Source: Longibacter sp051155795 (GTDB lineage Bacteria > Bacteroidota > Rhodothermia > Rhodothermales > Salinibacteraceae). From it: a DNA stretch of 64,000 nucleotides. Under the pieces are notes generated by a model. That model saw only the letters and a list, made by a program, of their open reading frames with translations, was not told where the DNA came from and ran no database searches. The stretch is from NCBI RefSeq assembly GCF_051155795.1, contig NZ_DAXETW010000081.1:5477-69476 (forward strand). The letters run 5' to 3'. This document shows positions 55,607 to 63,890 of the stretch, in pieces (position 1 is the first letter of the stretch; each line of letters opens with the position of its first letter). Both the position numbers and the translations under genes were made by a program.

Positions 55607-56980
55607 TCACGGAGCACCGGCAACCGCCTCAGGCGCCTCGGGAGCGTCATCGCCGCGGGGATCCGGGACGCGGCACGTGACTCGCACGCGGGTCCCCTCC
55701 CCGTCCGAGTTCACATCGACGACGCCGTTCATGTCCTCGGCGCAGTGCGAGACCAGGGCCTGCCCGAACCCGGTCCCTTCCGCCACCCCGCCGGCCCAGG
55801 GCGAGGACAGCCCGGGGCCGTTGTCCGCCACTTCCAGTACCACCTCCTGCCTGCCACGCGTGTACGGACGTGCCGACAGGGACACGCGAAGGGCGTCTGT
55901 TTGGCCATCTCCCTGAAACGCGTACTTGCATGCGTTCGTTATCAACTCATTGACGATGAGCACGCAGTTCTTCAGCGTCCGCGCATCAGTGTAGACGGGA
56001 TCGAGGTCAAGGTCGCGCTCGATGTCGGCTTCCCGGAAGCTGCGCAGGATCTGGTCCGTTAGCAGTTCGATGTGGTCGTGAAGCGGGAGGCCGCCTTCTT
56101 CGTCCCGGCGGCTTCCCAGGGCCGAGTGAACGGTGCTCACCGCCATGACCATGCTCTGGCTCTGCGCCAGCACCGAGCGGTTGTGTTCGTCCGTGCTCTC
56201 CTGCTGCGCCATGTCCAGGTAATTCAGGATGACGTTCAAGTTGTTACCCACGCGGTGGCTCATCTCCCGGTACAGCATGTCGATTCGTCCCGCGAGCTCG
56301 CGTTCCCGCCGTCGGAGCCAGGACGGCACGGTAAGGCTGAGTGCAAACACGACGACGATCCCCGCCATGAAGTAGGCCAGCACGAACAGGCTGTGCACGG
56401 GATCCTGCTGGATGACGGCGAGCGGCCGGTCTTCCAGATGAAGCGCCATGTAGACGATGCGAACGGGTGCAACGACGATCGTGAGGACGGCCGCCGCGGT
56501 CAGCAGCCCGCCCGGCAGGGTCCGTCGGAAGGATGAGGTCGTGCCGGCCAGCGTAAAGATCATGGCCACGGCGAGACAAGCGGTCGACGTCATCAGGCGA
56601 ATCCCGAACTCCGGACGGCCGGTCAACGACGAAAGGACGAACACCGCCGTGGTGACCGCAAAGACGCCCCCGGAAATCCATCCCCACACGCCGATCGGGC
56701 GATCCTGGAATCGATGCAGACCAAGAGCGACGCCATTTGCTCCGGCATGAACCAGGGTATTCGCGACAGCCAGCGAGATGAAGTCGATCGTGTGGTCCTG
56801 AAGCAGAACCAGCACGCTCCCCAGCGCCATGGAGGCGGCGGCGACGGACCACCAGCCGAGGCCGGAGACCTGCTCCCGGTGTCGCCACCAGAACATGCCG
56901 ATGAGCGCCGTCGCCATCCACATCGTCATGGACAGGCTGAACATCAGCGTGCCAATGTCAAGATCTACAACCGCATTCAT
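55607..56980 (-). CDS. Membrane sensor histidine kinase (HisKA_2 type)
   Basis: 457 residues. Seven N-terminal transmembrane helices with short loops run to about residue 240 (7TM-type sensor). The phosphoacceptor box is LYREMSHRVGNNLNVILNYL (HisKA_2/LytS-like), followed by the ATPase domain with NELITNACKYAF (N box), ADNGPGLSSP (G1) and EGTGFGQALV (G2). The response regulator is not adjacent. It is immediately upstream, on the same strand, of an SSS symporter and a TRIC-type protein. The start is the ATG at 56980 (MNAVVDLDIGTLMF); the frame is open to a GTG at 57046. Confidence 0.85.
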   Translation of the reverse strand: MNAVVDLDIGTLMFSLSMTMWMATALIGMFWWRHREQVSGLGWWSVAAASMALGSVLVLLQDHTIDFISLAVANTLVHAGANGVALGLHRFQDRPIGVWGWISGGVFAVTTAVFVLSSLTGRPEFGIRLMTSTACLAVAMIFTLAGTTSSFRRTLPGGLLTAAAVLTIVVAPVRIVYMALHLEDRPLAVIQQDPVHSLFVLAYFMAGIVVVFALSLTVPSWLRRRERELAGRIDMLYREMSHRVGNNLNVILNYLDMAQQESTDEHNRSVLAQSQSMVMAVSTVHSALGSRRDEEGGLPLHDHIELLTDQILRSFREADIERDLDLDPVYTDARTLKNCVLIVNELITNACKYAFQGDGQTDALRVSLSARPYTRGRQEVVLEVADNGPGLSSPWAGGVAEGTGFGQALVSHCAEDMNGVVDVNSDGEGTRVRVTCRVPDPRGDDAPEAPEAVAGAP

Positions 56981-57381
56981 CGTCGGGCCTCCCGAACAAC
57001 CAAGAAGAGGACGAAGCCGATCGCCGCTGCTTCGCCAGCATCGCACAATACAGTACCTGCCAGCATTTCCGCAAGGAAATGGGACACCGACATAATCGGC
57101 CCCCTCTCTTGATAATACGGTTTATCGGCCAAACAGGTCTGTAAACATGTCTGAGGGCCTCTTCCGGGAAAACGTCCGTCCTGCATCACAGAAAGATCAT
57201 CCAATCCCCGCCCCCTCAGAACATCGTTACGAAGCAACTGGCGACGGCTTACGTTTTCACTTCCGTACACGTCGTATTGTGATGTACGCAGCACGGCAGA
57301 ATCATCGAAGGACGGATAGACGGCCGTGCCTGATGCGCGACCCACTCGACGCTCCTCTTCTACACCGACCCTGTATCTGCT
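56981..57381. other. 401-bp divergent spacer upstream of kinase and reductase genes
   Basis: Locally AT-rich near 57100-57150. It contains a small perfect hairpin ATTTCC-GCAA-GGAAAT at 57065-57080 and a GATAA/TTATC inverted pair near 57110. No ORF with coding character was found. Confidence 0.45.
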
Positions 57382-58332
57382 ATGAAGACTCTTTCGTTCG
57401 CGGACAACGACGAGATGCCGATCTTCGGCCTCGGAACCTGGAAATCCGCCCCCGGGGAGGTCTACGAGGCGGTCAAGGTCGCGCTGGAGGCCGGCTACCG
57501 GCACGTGGACTGCGCACCTATCTATGGGAACGAGCCGGAAGTCGGGCGCGCGCTCTCTGAATCCGTCGCGAGTGGAGTGGTCGACGCGGATGACGTGTGG
57601 GTGACCTCTAAGCTGTGGAACGACTCCCACCGTCCGGAGGATGTCCGTCCGGCGCTGGAAGAGACGCTAACCGATCTGCAGTTGGATTCGATCGACCTCT
57701 ACCTGATGCACTGGCCGGTCGCGCTGAAGCCCGGCACCGACATTCCGCAGGGGCCGGAGGACTTCCTGAGCACGGACGACGTCCCGCTACACGAGACATG
57801 GGCGGCGATGGAAGAACTCGTTGGCGCCGGCCTGGCCAAGCACATCGGCGTGTCGAACTTCAACATTCAGAAGCTCCAGTCGCTCGTGGAGACGGCGGAT
57901 CATACGCCGGAGATGAATCAGATCGAATTGCATCCGTACCTGCAGCAGACGGAGATGCTCGATTTCGCGCGAAATAACAACATCCATTTGACCGCCTACT
58001 CGCCGCTCGGCTCGAAGGACCGCCCCGACGGAATGAAGGCGGAGGACGAGCCGATTCTGCTGGACGACCCGGTGATCGCAGAGATTGCCGACGACCGCAA
58101 CGCCACAGCCGCGCAGGTCCTGATCAGCTGGGCGATGCATCGCGGCACGGCCGTCATCCCGAAATCGGTGAATGAGGGCCGGATCAAGGAAAACCTGGCC
58201 AGCACGCAGGTCGAACTGACAGATGAAGACATGGAACGCATCGCGGGTCTCGGCCGCGGGCGCCGCTACGTGGATGGATCCTTCTTCGCCATGGAAGGAA
58301 GTCCCTACAGCATGCAGGACCTGTGGGGATAG
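57382..58332 (+). CDS. Aldo/keto reductase
   Basis: 316 residues, TIM barrel. The family landmarks are GLGTWKSAPGEVYEAVKVALEAGYRHVDCAPIYGNEPEVGRAL with catalytic Asp and Tyr, VTSKLW with Lys, YLMHWPVALKPG with His, GVSNFN, and the C-terminal VIPKSVNEGRIKENL with NADPH-phosphate contacts. It closely resembles the plant/fungal-like AKR4/AKR3 enzymes that reduce sugars or aldehydes. Its N-terminal NADNDEMPIFG is acidic as in salt-adapted proteins. The start is the ATG at 57382; the downstream gap has heptamer repeats. Confidence 0.93.
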   Translation: MKTLSFADNDEMPIFGLGTWKSAPGEVYEAVKVALEAGYRHVDCAPIYGNEPEVGRALSESVASGVVDADDVWVTSKLWNDSHRPEDVRPALEETLTDLQLDSIDLYLMHWPVALKPGTDIPQGPEDFLSTDDVPLHETWAAMEELVGAGLAKHIGVSNFNIQKLQSLVETADHTPEMNQIELHPYLQQTEMLDFARNNNIHLTAYSPLGSKDRPDGMKAEDEPILLDDPVIAEIADDRNATAAQVLISWAMHRGTAVIPKSVNEGRIKENLASTQVELTDEDMERIAGLGRGRRYVDGSFFAMEGSPYSMQDLWG

Positions 58333-58741
58333 AGCAGGGCGAAGGTTAAACCTCGACGTTCAACGCGGATGCTCCCATCGCCTGGATTGCTCCGGGCGGT
58401 GGGTTTTTTGAAAGGCGCAGACGTCTGGGGGCAGTTGTTGAGGTCTGACGGTGGCATTCTGCACCGCGCTGAACATTGAACGCTGAACGATGAACCCTGA
58501 ACCCTAAACGAAACCCCACCCAATTCACTCGAAGCAGACGGTCCGGGTGCACCTTTTCCGGTCGCAGGGACGTAAATGACTCTGTTGCCGCGAACTGGGT
58601 CGTCCGACTCGTTTGGAGCCGGTCGTCCCGAAGACGATGATGAGGCTTGTACCTGCAGGACGAAGACGCGGAGCGTTTCGATTGTGTGGAGCGCGAATCC
58701 CGATGCTCGCCCCGCCTTCTTTCTGCACGACTTTCCTCTGC
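58333..58741. other. 409-bp spacer upstream of the DEAD-box gene
   Basis: It holds the TGAACNN heptamer array at 58470-58511. After that (58520-58741) comes a probable 5' leader of the helicase gene. No gene is supported; the frame open into the helicase has no conserved sequence. Confidence 0.5.
58470..58511 (+). repeat. Heptamer tandem repeat TGAACNN
   Basis: Exact 7-base units: TGAACAT, TGAACGC, TGAACGA, TGAACCC, TGAACCC, TAAACGA. It is the same family as 882-938. Confidence 0.85.
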
Positions 58742-60304
58742 ATGTCTACGTCTTTTGCTTCCCTGGGCCTCAACTCCCATCTCATCGCGACGGTCAACGA
58801 ACTCGGATACGATACGCCGACGCCCATCCAGGCCGCGCTCATCCCCTCGCTTCTCGCCGGACGCGACGTCGTCGGTCAGGCGCAGACCGGCACCGGCAAA
58901 ACCGCTGCCTTCACGCTCCCAATGCTCCACCACCTCGGGGGCGGCACCGGTACCATCCGCGGACTCGTCCTCTGCCCCACCCGCGAGCTCGCCGTTCAGG
59001 TTGCGAAATCCGCCAAGTCCTATGGCTCAAACGTCGGCATGAGTGTTCTCGCCGTTTACGGCGGACAGTCATACCGCAAGCAGATCGGCCGAATCAAGCA
59101 GGGGGTGGACGTCGTCGTCGGCACGCCGGGACGACTTCTTGACCTGATCAACAAGGGGCTGATCGACTTGAGCGGCGTCGAGGTCGCCGTGCTGGACGAA
59201 GCCGACGAGATGCTCAGCATGGGCTTCATCGACGACATTGAGGCGATTCTGTCCGCGACGCCGAACCATCGGCAAACGGCCTTCTTCTCCGCCACCATGT
59301 CGCGCAGCTTCGAGCGGCTGGCGTCGAAGCACCTCGACAATCCCGAGACCTGCCGCCTGAAGGCGAAGAACCGGACCGCCGAAAACATCGAGCAGCGGGC
59401 CTACTTCGTTTCGAAGCGGAATCGGCTCGACGCCCTCGTACGGCTCCTGCAGACCGAGGCAATCGACAGCGCCATCGTTTTCGCCCGGACCCGGGCCGAC
59501 ACGTTTCGCCTTGCCGATCAGCTTCAAGCGCAGGGCCACGACGCCGGCGCCCTGAACGGCGAGATGGAGCAGTACGAACGACGGAAGATGCTCAACCGCT
59601 TCCGCAACGGTCAGATCAATGTGCTCGTCGGCACCAATGTCGCAGCGCGCGGGCTCGACATCGACCACATCTCACACGTCTTCAACTACGAACTGCCGAC
59701 GGACCCGGAGGTGTATGTCCATCGGGTCGGGCGGACGGGCCGTGCCGGGAAATCCGGGACCGCCATCTCGCTCGTTCCCAACAATCGCCGTAAGCGCCTG
59801 CGCAAGATCGAGCGATACACGAAGCGCGACATCGCAACCCACCAGCTCCCAACGGAAGCCGATGTTCAGGCCCATCGGGACGCGCAGGTTCGCGCGGAGA
59901 TTGGCGAGTGGGTGGACGCCGACGACTGGAGTCGGGAGAAAGCAATTGTCCACGAACTGATGAACGAGGGACGGAATCCCGTCGACATCGCCGCCGCAGC
60001 GCTCAAAGCTGCTCGCTCGCGCTCCCATGCAGAGTCGGAGGAGGCGTCCGCGGAGCGCGTCCGCGACTCCCACGAGGATGGCATGGTCCGACTAAAGCTC
60101 AATACCGGCCGAAAGAACGGCACGCGACCGGGACAGGTCGTCGGCAGCATCGCCGGAGGCTCCGGCATTCCCGGTGGATCGATCGGCAAAATCGACATTC
60201 AGGGTGGCCACACGATGATCGACGTCCCCGCGCAGTACGTCGACCAGGTCCTTGCGAAGAGCGGCCTCTACAAAATCGGCAACCGCCGCGTTCGCGTGGA
60301 ATAG
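58742..60304 (+). CDS. DEAD-box RNA helicase with a C-terminal DbpA-type RNA-binding domain
   Basis: 520 residues. Motifs in order: Q-motif (LGLNSHLIATVNELGYDTPTPIQAALIP), I (AQTGTGKT), Ia (PTRELAVQ), II (LDEADEM), III (SATMS), IV (IVFARTRA), V (TNVAARGLDI) and VI (YVHRVGRTGRAG). The C-terminal 80 residues (RLKLNTGRKNGTRPGQVVGSIAGGSGIPGGSIGKIDIQGGHTMIDVPAQYVDQVL) form a DbpA_RBD, which in DeaD/CsdA-type helicases helps in rRNA or mRNA remodelling. ATG 58742 is used (MSTSFASLGLN); the frame runs open to 58613 without conserved sequence. A strong terminator follows. Confidence 0.95.
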   Translation: MSTSFASLGLNSHLIATVNELGYDTPTPIQAALIPSLLAGRDVVGQAQTGTGKTAAFTLPMLHHLGGGTGTIRGLVLCPTRELAVQVAKSAKSYGSNVGMSVLAVYGGQSYRKQIGRIKQGVDVVVGTPGRLLDLINKGLIDLSGVEVAVLDEADEMLSMGFIDDIEAILSATPNHRQTAFFSATMSRSFERLASKHLDNPETCRLKAKNRTAENIEQRAYFVSKRNRLDALVRLLQTEAIDSAIVFARTRADTFRLADQLQAQGHDAGALNGEMEQYERRKMLNRFRNGQINVLVGTNVAARGLDIDHISHVFNYELPTDPEVYVHRVGRTGRAGKSGTAISLVPNNRRKRLRKIERYTKRDIATHQLPTEADVQAHRDAQVRAEIGEWVDADDWSREKAIVHELMNEGRNPVDIAAAALKAARSRSHAESEEASAERVRDSHEDGMVRLKLNTGRKNGTRPGQVVGSIAGGSGIPGGSIGKIDIQGGHTMIDVPAQYVDQVLAKSGLYKIGNRRVRVE

Positions 60305-60330
60305 CGACGCGACGCATTGTGTAGTAGCCT

Positions 60331-60368
60331 CGCCCTGTTCCGGCCTCTACCCGGAGCAGGGCGTTTTT
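60331..60368 (+). terminator. Rho-independent terminator after the DEAD-box gene
   Basis: A 13-bp stem CGCCCTGTTCCGG/CCGGAGCAGGGCG (one G-T) with loop CCTCTAC (60344-60350) and then TTTTT at 60364-60368. Confidence 0.93.
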
Positions 60369-60446
60369 CGTTTCTCTGTCCTCCGGGGTGTGTTCGTCCC
60401 CTCGAACGTCCACCCTCGTCGTGTGAGAAGGTGCCGGACGGCGCTA

Positions 60447-60755
60447 TTACGATGTGCGTCGATAGGACAGGGATGCCCGGTTGAGGGAAATGGCCCGCTC
60501 CGGGTCGTCGGCCATCTCCTCGAGAATCCGAATGGCGGTCCGCACCTCTTCATCCGTGGCGTATCGGTAGAACGGCCGGCGGATCGACGCACTCCACAAG
60601 CCGCCGGCGGCTGCGTCAAACGCGATCCGCTTGAAGCAGTGGTCATCCGAGACGGGGTACCGGTGGTCTTCGGTCGCCCGAGACGGGAGAACCGTTTCCG
60701 CCAGCCGGTTCATTTCGTCGATGAGACGCCGGCGCTGATGAAATCGCTCGTTCAT
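60447..60755 (-). CDS. Small conserved protein of unknown function
   Basis: 102 residues: MNERFHQRRRLIDEMNRLAETVLPSR, then RYPVSDDHCFKRIAFDAAAGGLWS, and a helical end ATDEEVRTAIRILEEMADDPERAISLN. The pattern VxxxHCFxRIAYDxxxGxxW looks conserved in short proteins of proteobacteria and Bacteroidota that I remember, but I know no function or name for the family. Length, absence of signal and the lone His-Cys pair suggest a cytoplasmic role. ATG 60755 is the start; an upstream frame to 61220 overlaps the SDR gene and is not coding-like. It lies 35 bp downstream of an atypical SDR on the same strand. Confidence 0.7.
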   Translation of the reverse strand: MNERFHQRRRLIDEMNRLAETVLPSRATEDHRYPVSDDHCFKRIAFDAAAGGLWSASIRRPFYRYATDEEVRTAIRILEEMADDPERAISLNRASLSYRRTS

Positions 60756-60790
60756 GGTCGCTGTGAGCTCCAAGGGGACGGGCGCACGAA

Positions 60791-61399
60791 TCAGGCGTAG
60801 TCGCGAGCGTCCAAGACGTCGCCGCTTGCTGATCCGGTGATGCTGTCGACGTACGCTTTCGCGACGACCGCGGCACGCACGCCGTCGGACGGATCTTCCC
60901 CCATTTCCTCCAGCGTCTCGCTCACCCAGGGCGGGCTCACGACATTGACGCGCACCCCATCCGGCGTATCCAGTGCAGCGGCGCGGACGAACCCCTCCAG
61001 GCCGGCGTTGACCATGCTGATGGCGGCACTGCCCGGCATCGGCTGCTGACTCAGAATGCCGCTCACCAGCGTGAATGACGCTTTCCGGGGATTGCCCAAG
61101 TGGGGAAGACCGTAGCGGACAAGGTTCACCTGCCCCATCAGCTTGCTTTGAATGCTGAGGCCGAAGTCGTCCTCGCTCAACTCGTCCAGCGGGTTGAAGG
61201 CCGCATTCCCGGCCGCGCACGCCACCGCGTCGAAGGCCCCCGCCTCCTCGTACATGTCGCGAATCGACTCGGGGCTTTCCATGTCCATGCGAATGTCCCC
61301 GCTCGTTCGCCCGACCCGGACCACATCATGGTCGCCCGCCAGTGCGTCATGCACCGCCGAGCCAATGGTCCCACTCGCGCCAATCAGTAAGATGGTCAT
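60791..61399 (-). CDS. Atypical short-chain dehydrogenase/reductase, ~200 residues
   Basis: 202 residues. The Rossmann motif ILLIGASGTIGSAVHDAL is at the extreme N-terminus, with CAAGNAAF in the NAG position and FTLVSGILSQQPMPG holding the active-site Ser. The YxxxK motif appears replaced by SAAISMVN, so both the Tyr and Lys are absent. The NxxVSPP motif (VNVVSPPWVSETL) is present, and the C-terminal substrate region is short. Short SDRs of this type exist as a family and may bind NAD(P) or act without normal chemistry. The start is ATG 61399, followed upstream by the largest octamer array. Confidence 0.8.
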   Translation of the reverse strand: MTILLIGASGTIGSAVHDALAGDHDVVRVGRTSGDIRMDMESPESIRDMYEEAGAFDAVACAAGNAAFNPLDELSEDDFGLSIQSKLMGQVNLVRYGLPHLGNPRKASFTLVSGILSQQPMPGSAAISMVNAGLEGFVRAAALDTPDGVRVNVVSPPWVSETLEEMGEDPSDGVRAAVVAKAYVDSITGSASGDVLDARDYA

Positions 61400-61754
61400 T
61401 TTTTTCGTTGGATCGTTTTTGCGTTGGATCGTTATCGCGTTGGATCGTTTTTGCGTTGGATCGTTGGTGCGTTGGATCGTTATCGCGTTGGATCGTTATC
61501 GCGTTGGATCGTTGGTGCGTTGGGGATGTGGAATTGGGGGTTTTGGATTGCGAATAGCCAAACGCTAACCTCGGAACCTTGAACCAAAATACTGACCCCG
61601 AAAAAGCCCTGCTGTACGAATCACATCAGGCGGAGTCCCTACGGTTTCGGCACCTGCCGCCGGGGCCGCCGGGACCGTACAACGCATCAAGTCTCCTTTC
61701 CCACTTTCCCCCTTTCGCGCTTTCCCCCCTTCCCCCTCTCTCCCATTCTCCCCC
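61400..61754. other. 355-bp spacer with octamer array and pyrimidine tract
   Basis: The GTTGGATC octamer array is at 61407-61525. A TTTCCCACTTTCCCCC-type pyrimidine tract follows at 61695-61765. No gene or terminator was found in between; a few imperfect GAATTGCG/TTGGGGG units are near 61530-61560. Confidence 0.6.
61407..61525 (+). repeat. Octamer tandem repeat GTTGGATC/GTTNNNGC, about 15 units
   Basis: Strict 8-base period: GTTGGATC alternates with GTTTTTGC, GTTATCGC and GTTGGTGC, seven times each, then GTTGGGG. It sits directly upstream of the SDR start. It is the longest array of this window. Confidence 0.92.
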
Positions 61755-61765
61755 TCACCCCCCAT
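61695..61765 (-). repeat. CTTTCCCCC pyrimidine tract
   Basis: CTTTCCCAC, TTTCCCCC, TTTCGCGC, TTTCCCCC, TTCCCCCT and similar units run up to the 3' end of the helicase-like gene. It is related to the CACCCTTTC tracts at 37294 and 38216. Confidence 0.6.
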
Positions 61766-63890
61766 CTTCCAAGATCGTGAGTGAGGCGTACTTCAGGTTG
61801 AGCGTCTTCGTCCCGCGCTTATCGAACGTCACCGTGGCTACGTGCTGCTTCTCGTCCTGTTCGACGTGATCCACGACGCCGCTCCCGAGCTTTGCGTGTC
61901 GGACGCGCTGCCCGGGCCGGATCGCGTTCGCGTCCTCCTCCGTCGGCTGGGGGGATGACGTCGACGACGCCTGTTTCGATCGAAGGCTCGTCCGGTAATC
62001 TTCGGCATCCTCCGTCTGGGGTCGATACGTCGGAATCGACCCGACGTTGCTCCAGAAGCGGGACCGCGACGTCGGCTCTTCGCGCCGTCCGCTGCCGCGA
62101 CTTTGCGACCACGAAAGCACGGTGGTCGATGTCCCGCGAGAGATGGCCACCGCGAGCCGTCGTCGCTCCTCCGCCAGCAGGGACTCGCGCCGCACGGCAT
62201 GGCCCGCCGGCAATTCTCCTTCCTCCAGCCCGACGACAAACACCACCGGAACAGTCGTGTCCCGGGCAGCTCGGATCGTGGCCACCCGGATACCGGTCGG
62301 CTGCCCCGGTGCGTAGCCCAGAGCCACACGGTCAAGAAATGCGCGCAGTGCCTCGATGTCACCTGCATCCGGGAGGGTCTGCAGAAAACGCTCGATCTGC
62401 TCCTCCCGCTCGATCTGTTCCCGGGTCCGTCCCCGTGTGACCGGCGTCAGTAGCTCCGTCTCGGCAAGCACGGCCCGGGCCGTCTCTTCCGCCGAAGCGC
62501 GGCGGGCCTCCCCGATCAGCGGCTCGACGAGATCGCGAAACCGGCCGAGGACGCGTCGCGCCCGGCTGGTCAAGGCCCCATCGGATCGGGCCCGTTCGAT
62601 CGCGTCCCAGGCCGACAGGTTATTCTCGGCCGCGTACGCACGAATCCGCTCCTTCGTTTTTCGACCGATGCCGCGAGACGGCCGGTTGATGACACGAAAC
62701 AGGTGGGCGTTGTCATTCGGATTTAGCAGAACGACGAGATACGATAGAATATCGAGAATAGCCGCCTGCCCATGCCACGGCGACGCGAGCACATCGACCG
62801 GAAGATCGTTCCCGCGCAGCGTCGCGGCACATTCGTCGCGAAGGGACTCCGTCGGCGCGAGTACAGCCACGTCGCCGGGGGCGTACTCCTCGCGGTCGAT
62901 GACCTCCCGGATCGCCTGGGCCACGCGCTCCCGCTCGGCCGTTGCAGACGGAGCGGTAAACATCTGTATCGCGTCTGCCTTCCCGTCGCCCTTCCCCGTA
63001 TCACGGCCGGCCGCGTCGGTCAGCACGCGCTCTGCCGCCTCCAGGATGGGCGTGCGACTCTTCTTTCGAGCCAGGTCGACCTCGTGCGCTGTGGGCCAGT
63101 CAGTCATCCATTCCTCCACCGCCGAGGGGTCTGCGCCGAGCGATGCCATCACGGATGCATCCGGGTTCATGGCGACCGTGACCGAATCGGCCTCCAGCAT
63201 CCGGAGAAAGCCCACCTCAACGGGCGACAGGTTCTCGGCGTCGTCAATGAGCAGATGGCGTACCCGCACCGGCCGTCGCTTATTCTCCTCCATCGCGTCT
63301 GTCGCGCGGCGCAACAGGCCCGGCGGATCGAGCGTCCGGGTTCGGTCCATCGACGCGCAGTACATTTCCATCACTTCCGTCACTTCGTCGTCCGTGAGAG
63401 GAAAAGACGACGGGACCGGGGGATGGCTCCCGCGGGCCCGCCGCTGCCGGATTTCTCGCCAGACATCGTACGGGCGGTCGCTGAGGTCGCGATAGCCGAG
63501 GTCCGACAGAATTCGACGTACGCGGGACCGGTCGGTGTCCGAATCCGAGAGCGTCCAGTCTTCCGACGCATCGAGAGCCCGGAGAACCTGCGTGGCGAGT
63601 TCGTGGACCGTACGGACCTCGATGCCGCCACCTGCGTCCGTCGCTCCGACCATCGAGCGAAGCCGGACCGCCCCGACCGCCGTGTTGGTAATCATGTAGA
63701 CAGCGTCCTCCGCGTCAGCGCAACGGGCGTGGCGAAGCGTCCGGGCGATGAGCGCCGTCGTTTTTCCCGATCGAAGCCCCCCGCGCAGGATCACGGCGCC
63801 AGCATCCGACGTGATTGCCGCCCGCTGCCCGTCGGTCCAAACGGCGGGATCCAGCCATGGGGGTCGGTCCGGCAGGGGTCGGTCCGGCAT
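61755..63890 (-). CDS. Divergent UvrD/PcrA-like superfamily 1 helicase
   Basis: 711 residues with the UvrD layout but altered motifs. Motif I is GGLRSGKTTALI (usual GxGSGKT), motif II LLIDDAENLSP (usual DEYQDT), and motif V/VI are VFVVGLEEGELPAG and EERRRLAVAISRG. The motif HTxHxAKGLE before VFVVGLEEG is IRAARDTTV, so the DNA-coupling elements are weak. A PcrA-type C-terminal Tudor domain (RPGQRVRHAKLGSGVVDHVEQDEKQHVATVTFDKRGTKTLNLKYASL) is preserved. ATP binding seems possible; helicase activity is uncertain. It is probably a paralogue of a true UvrD/PcrA elsewhere. The ATG at 63890 is the start. The pyrimidine tract overlaps the 3' end. Confidence 0.82.
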   Translation of the reverse strand: MPDRPLPDRPPWLDPAVWTDGQRAAITSDAGAVILRGGLRSGKTTALIARTLRHARCADAEDAVYMITNTAVGAVRLRSMVGATDAGGGIEVRTVHELATQVLRALDASEDWTLSDSDTDRSRVRRILSDLGYRDLSDRPYDVWREIRQRRARGSHPPVPSSFPLTDDEVTEVMEMYCASMDRTRTLDPPGLLRRATDAMEENKRRPVRVRHLLIDDAENLSPVEVGFLRMLEADSVTVAMNPDASVMASLGADPSAVEEWMTDWPTAHEVDLARKKSRTPILEAAERVLTDAAGRDTGKGDGKADAIQMFTAPSATAERERVAQAIREVIDREEYAPGDVAVLAPTESLRDECAATLRGNDLPVDVLASPWHGQAAILDILSYLVVLLNPNDNAHLFRVINRPSRGIGRKTKERIRAYAAENNLSAWDAIERARSDGALTSRARRVLGRFRDLVEPLIGEARRASAEETARAVLAETELLTPVTRGRTREQIEREEQIERFLQTLPDAGDIEALRAFLDRVALGYAPGQPTGIRVATIRAARDTTVPVVFVVGLEEGELPAGHAVRRESLLAEERRRLAVAISRGTSTTVLSWSQSRGSGRREEPTSRSRFWSNVGSIPTYRPQTEDAEDYRTSLRSKQASSTSSPQPTEEDANAIRPGQRVRHAKLGSGVVDHVEQDEKQHVATVTFDKRGTKTLNLKYASLTILEDGG

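Noticed and set aside
57147..57560. 137-codon frame overlapping the aldo/keto reductase start
   Set aside because: Most of it overlaps the reductase in another frame; its upstream portion has no conserved sequence.
61407..61525. Octamer arrays as a CRISPR array
   Set aside because: Units are 8 bp without unique spacers of 30-40 bp, and no cas gene is present.
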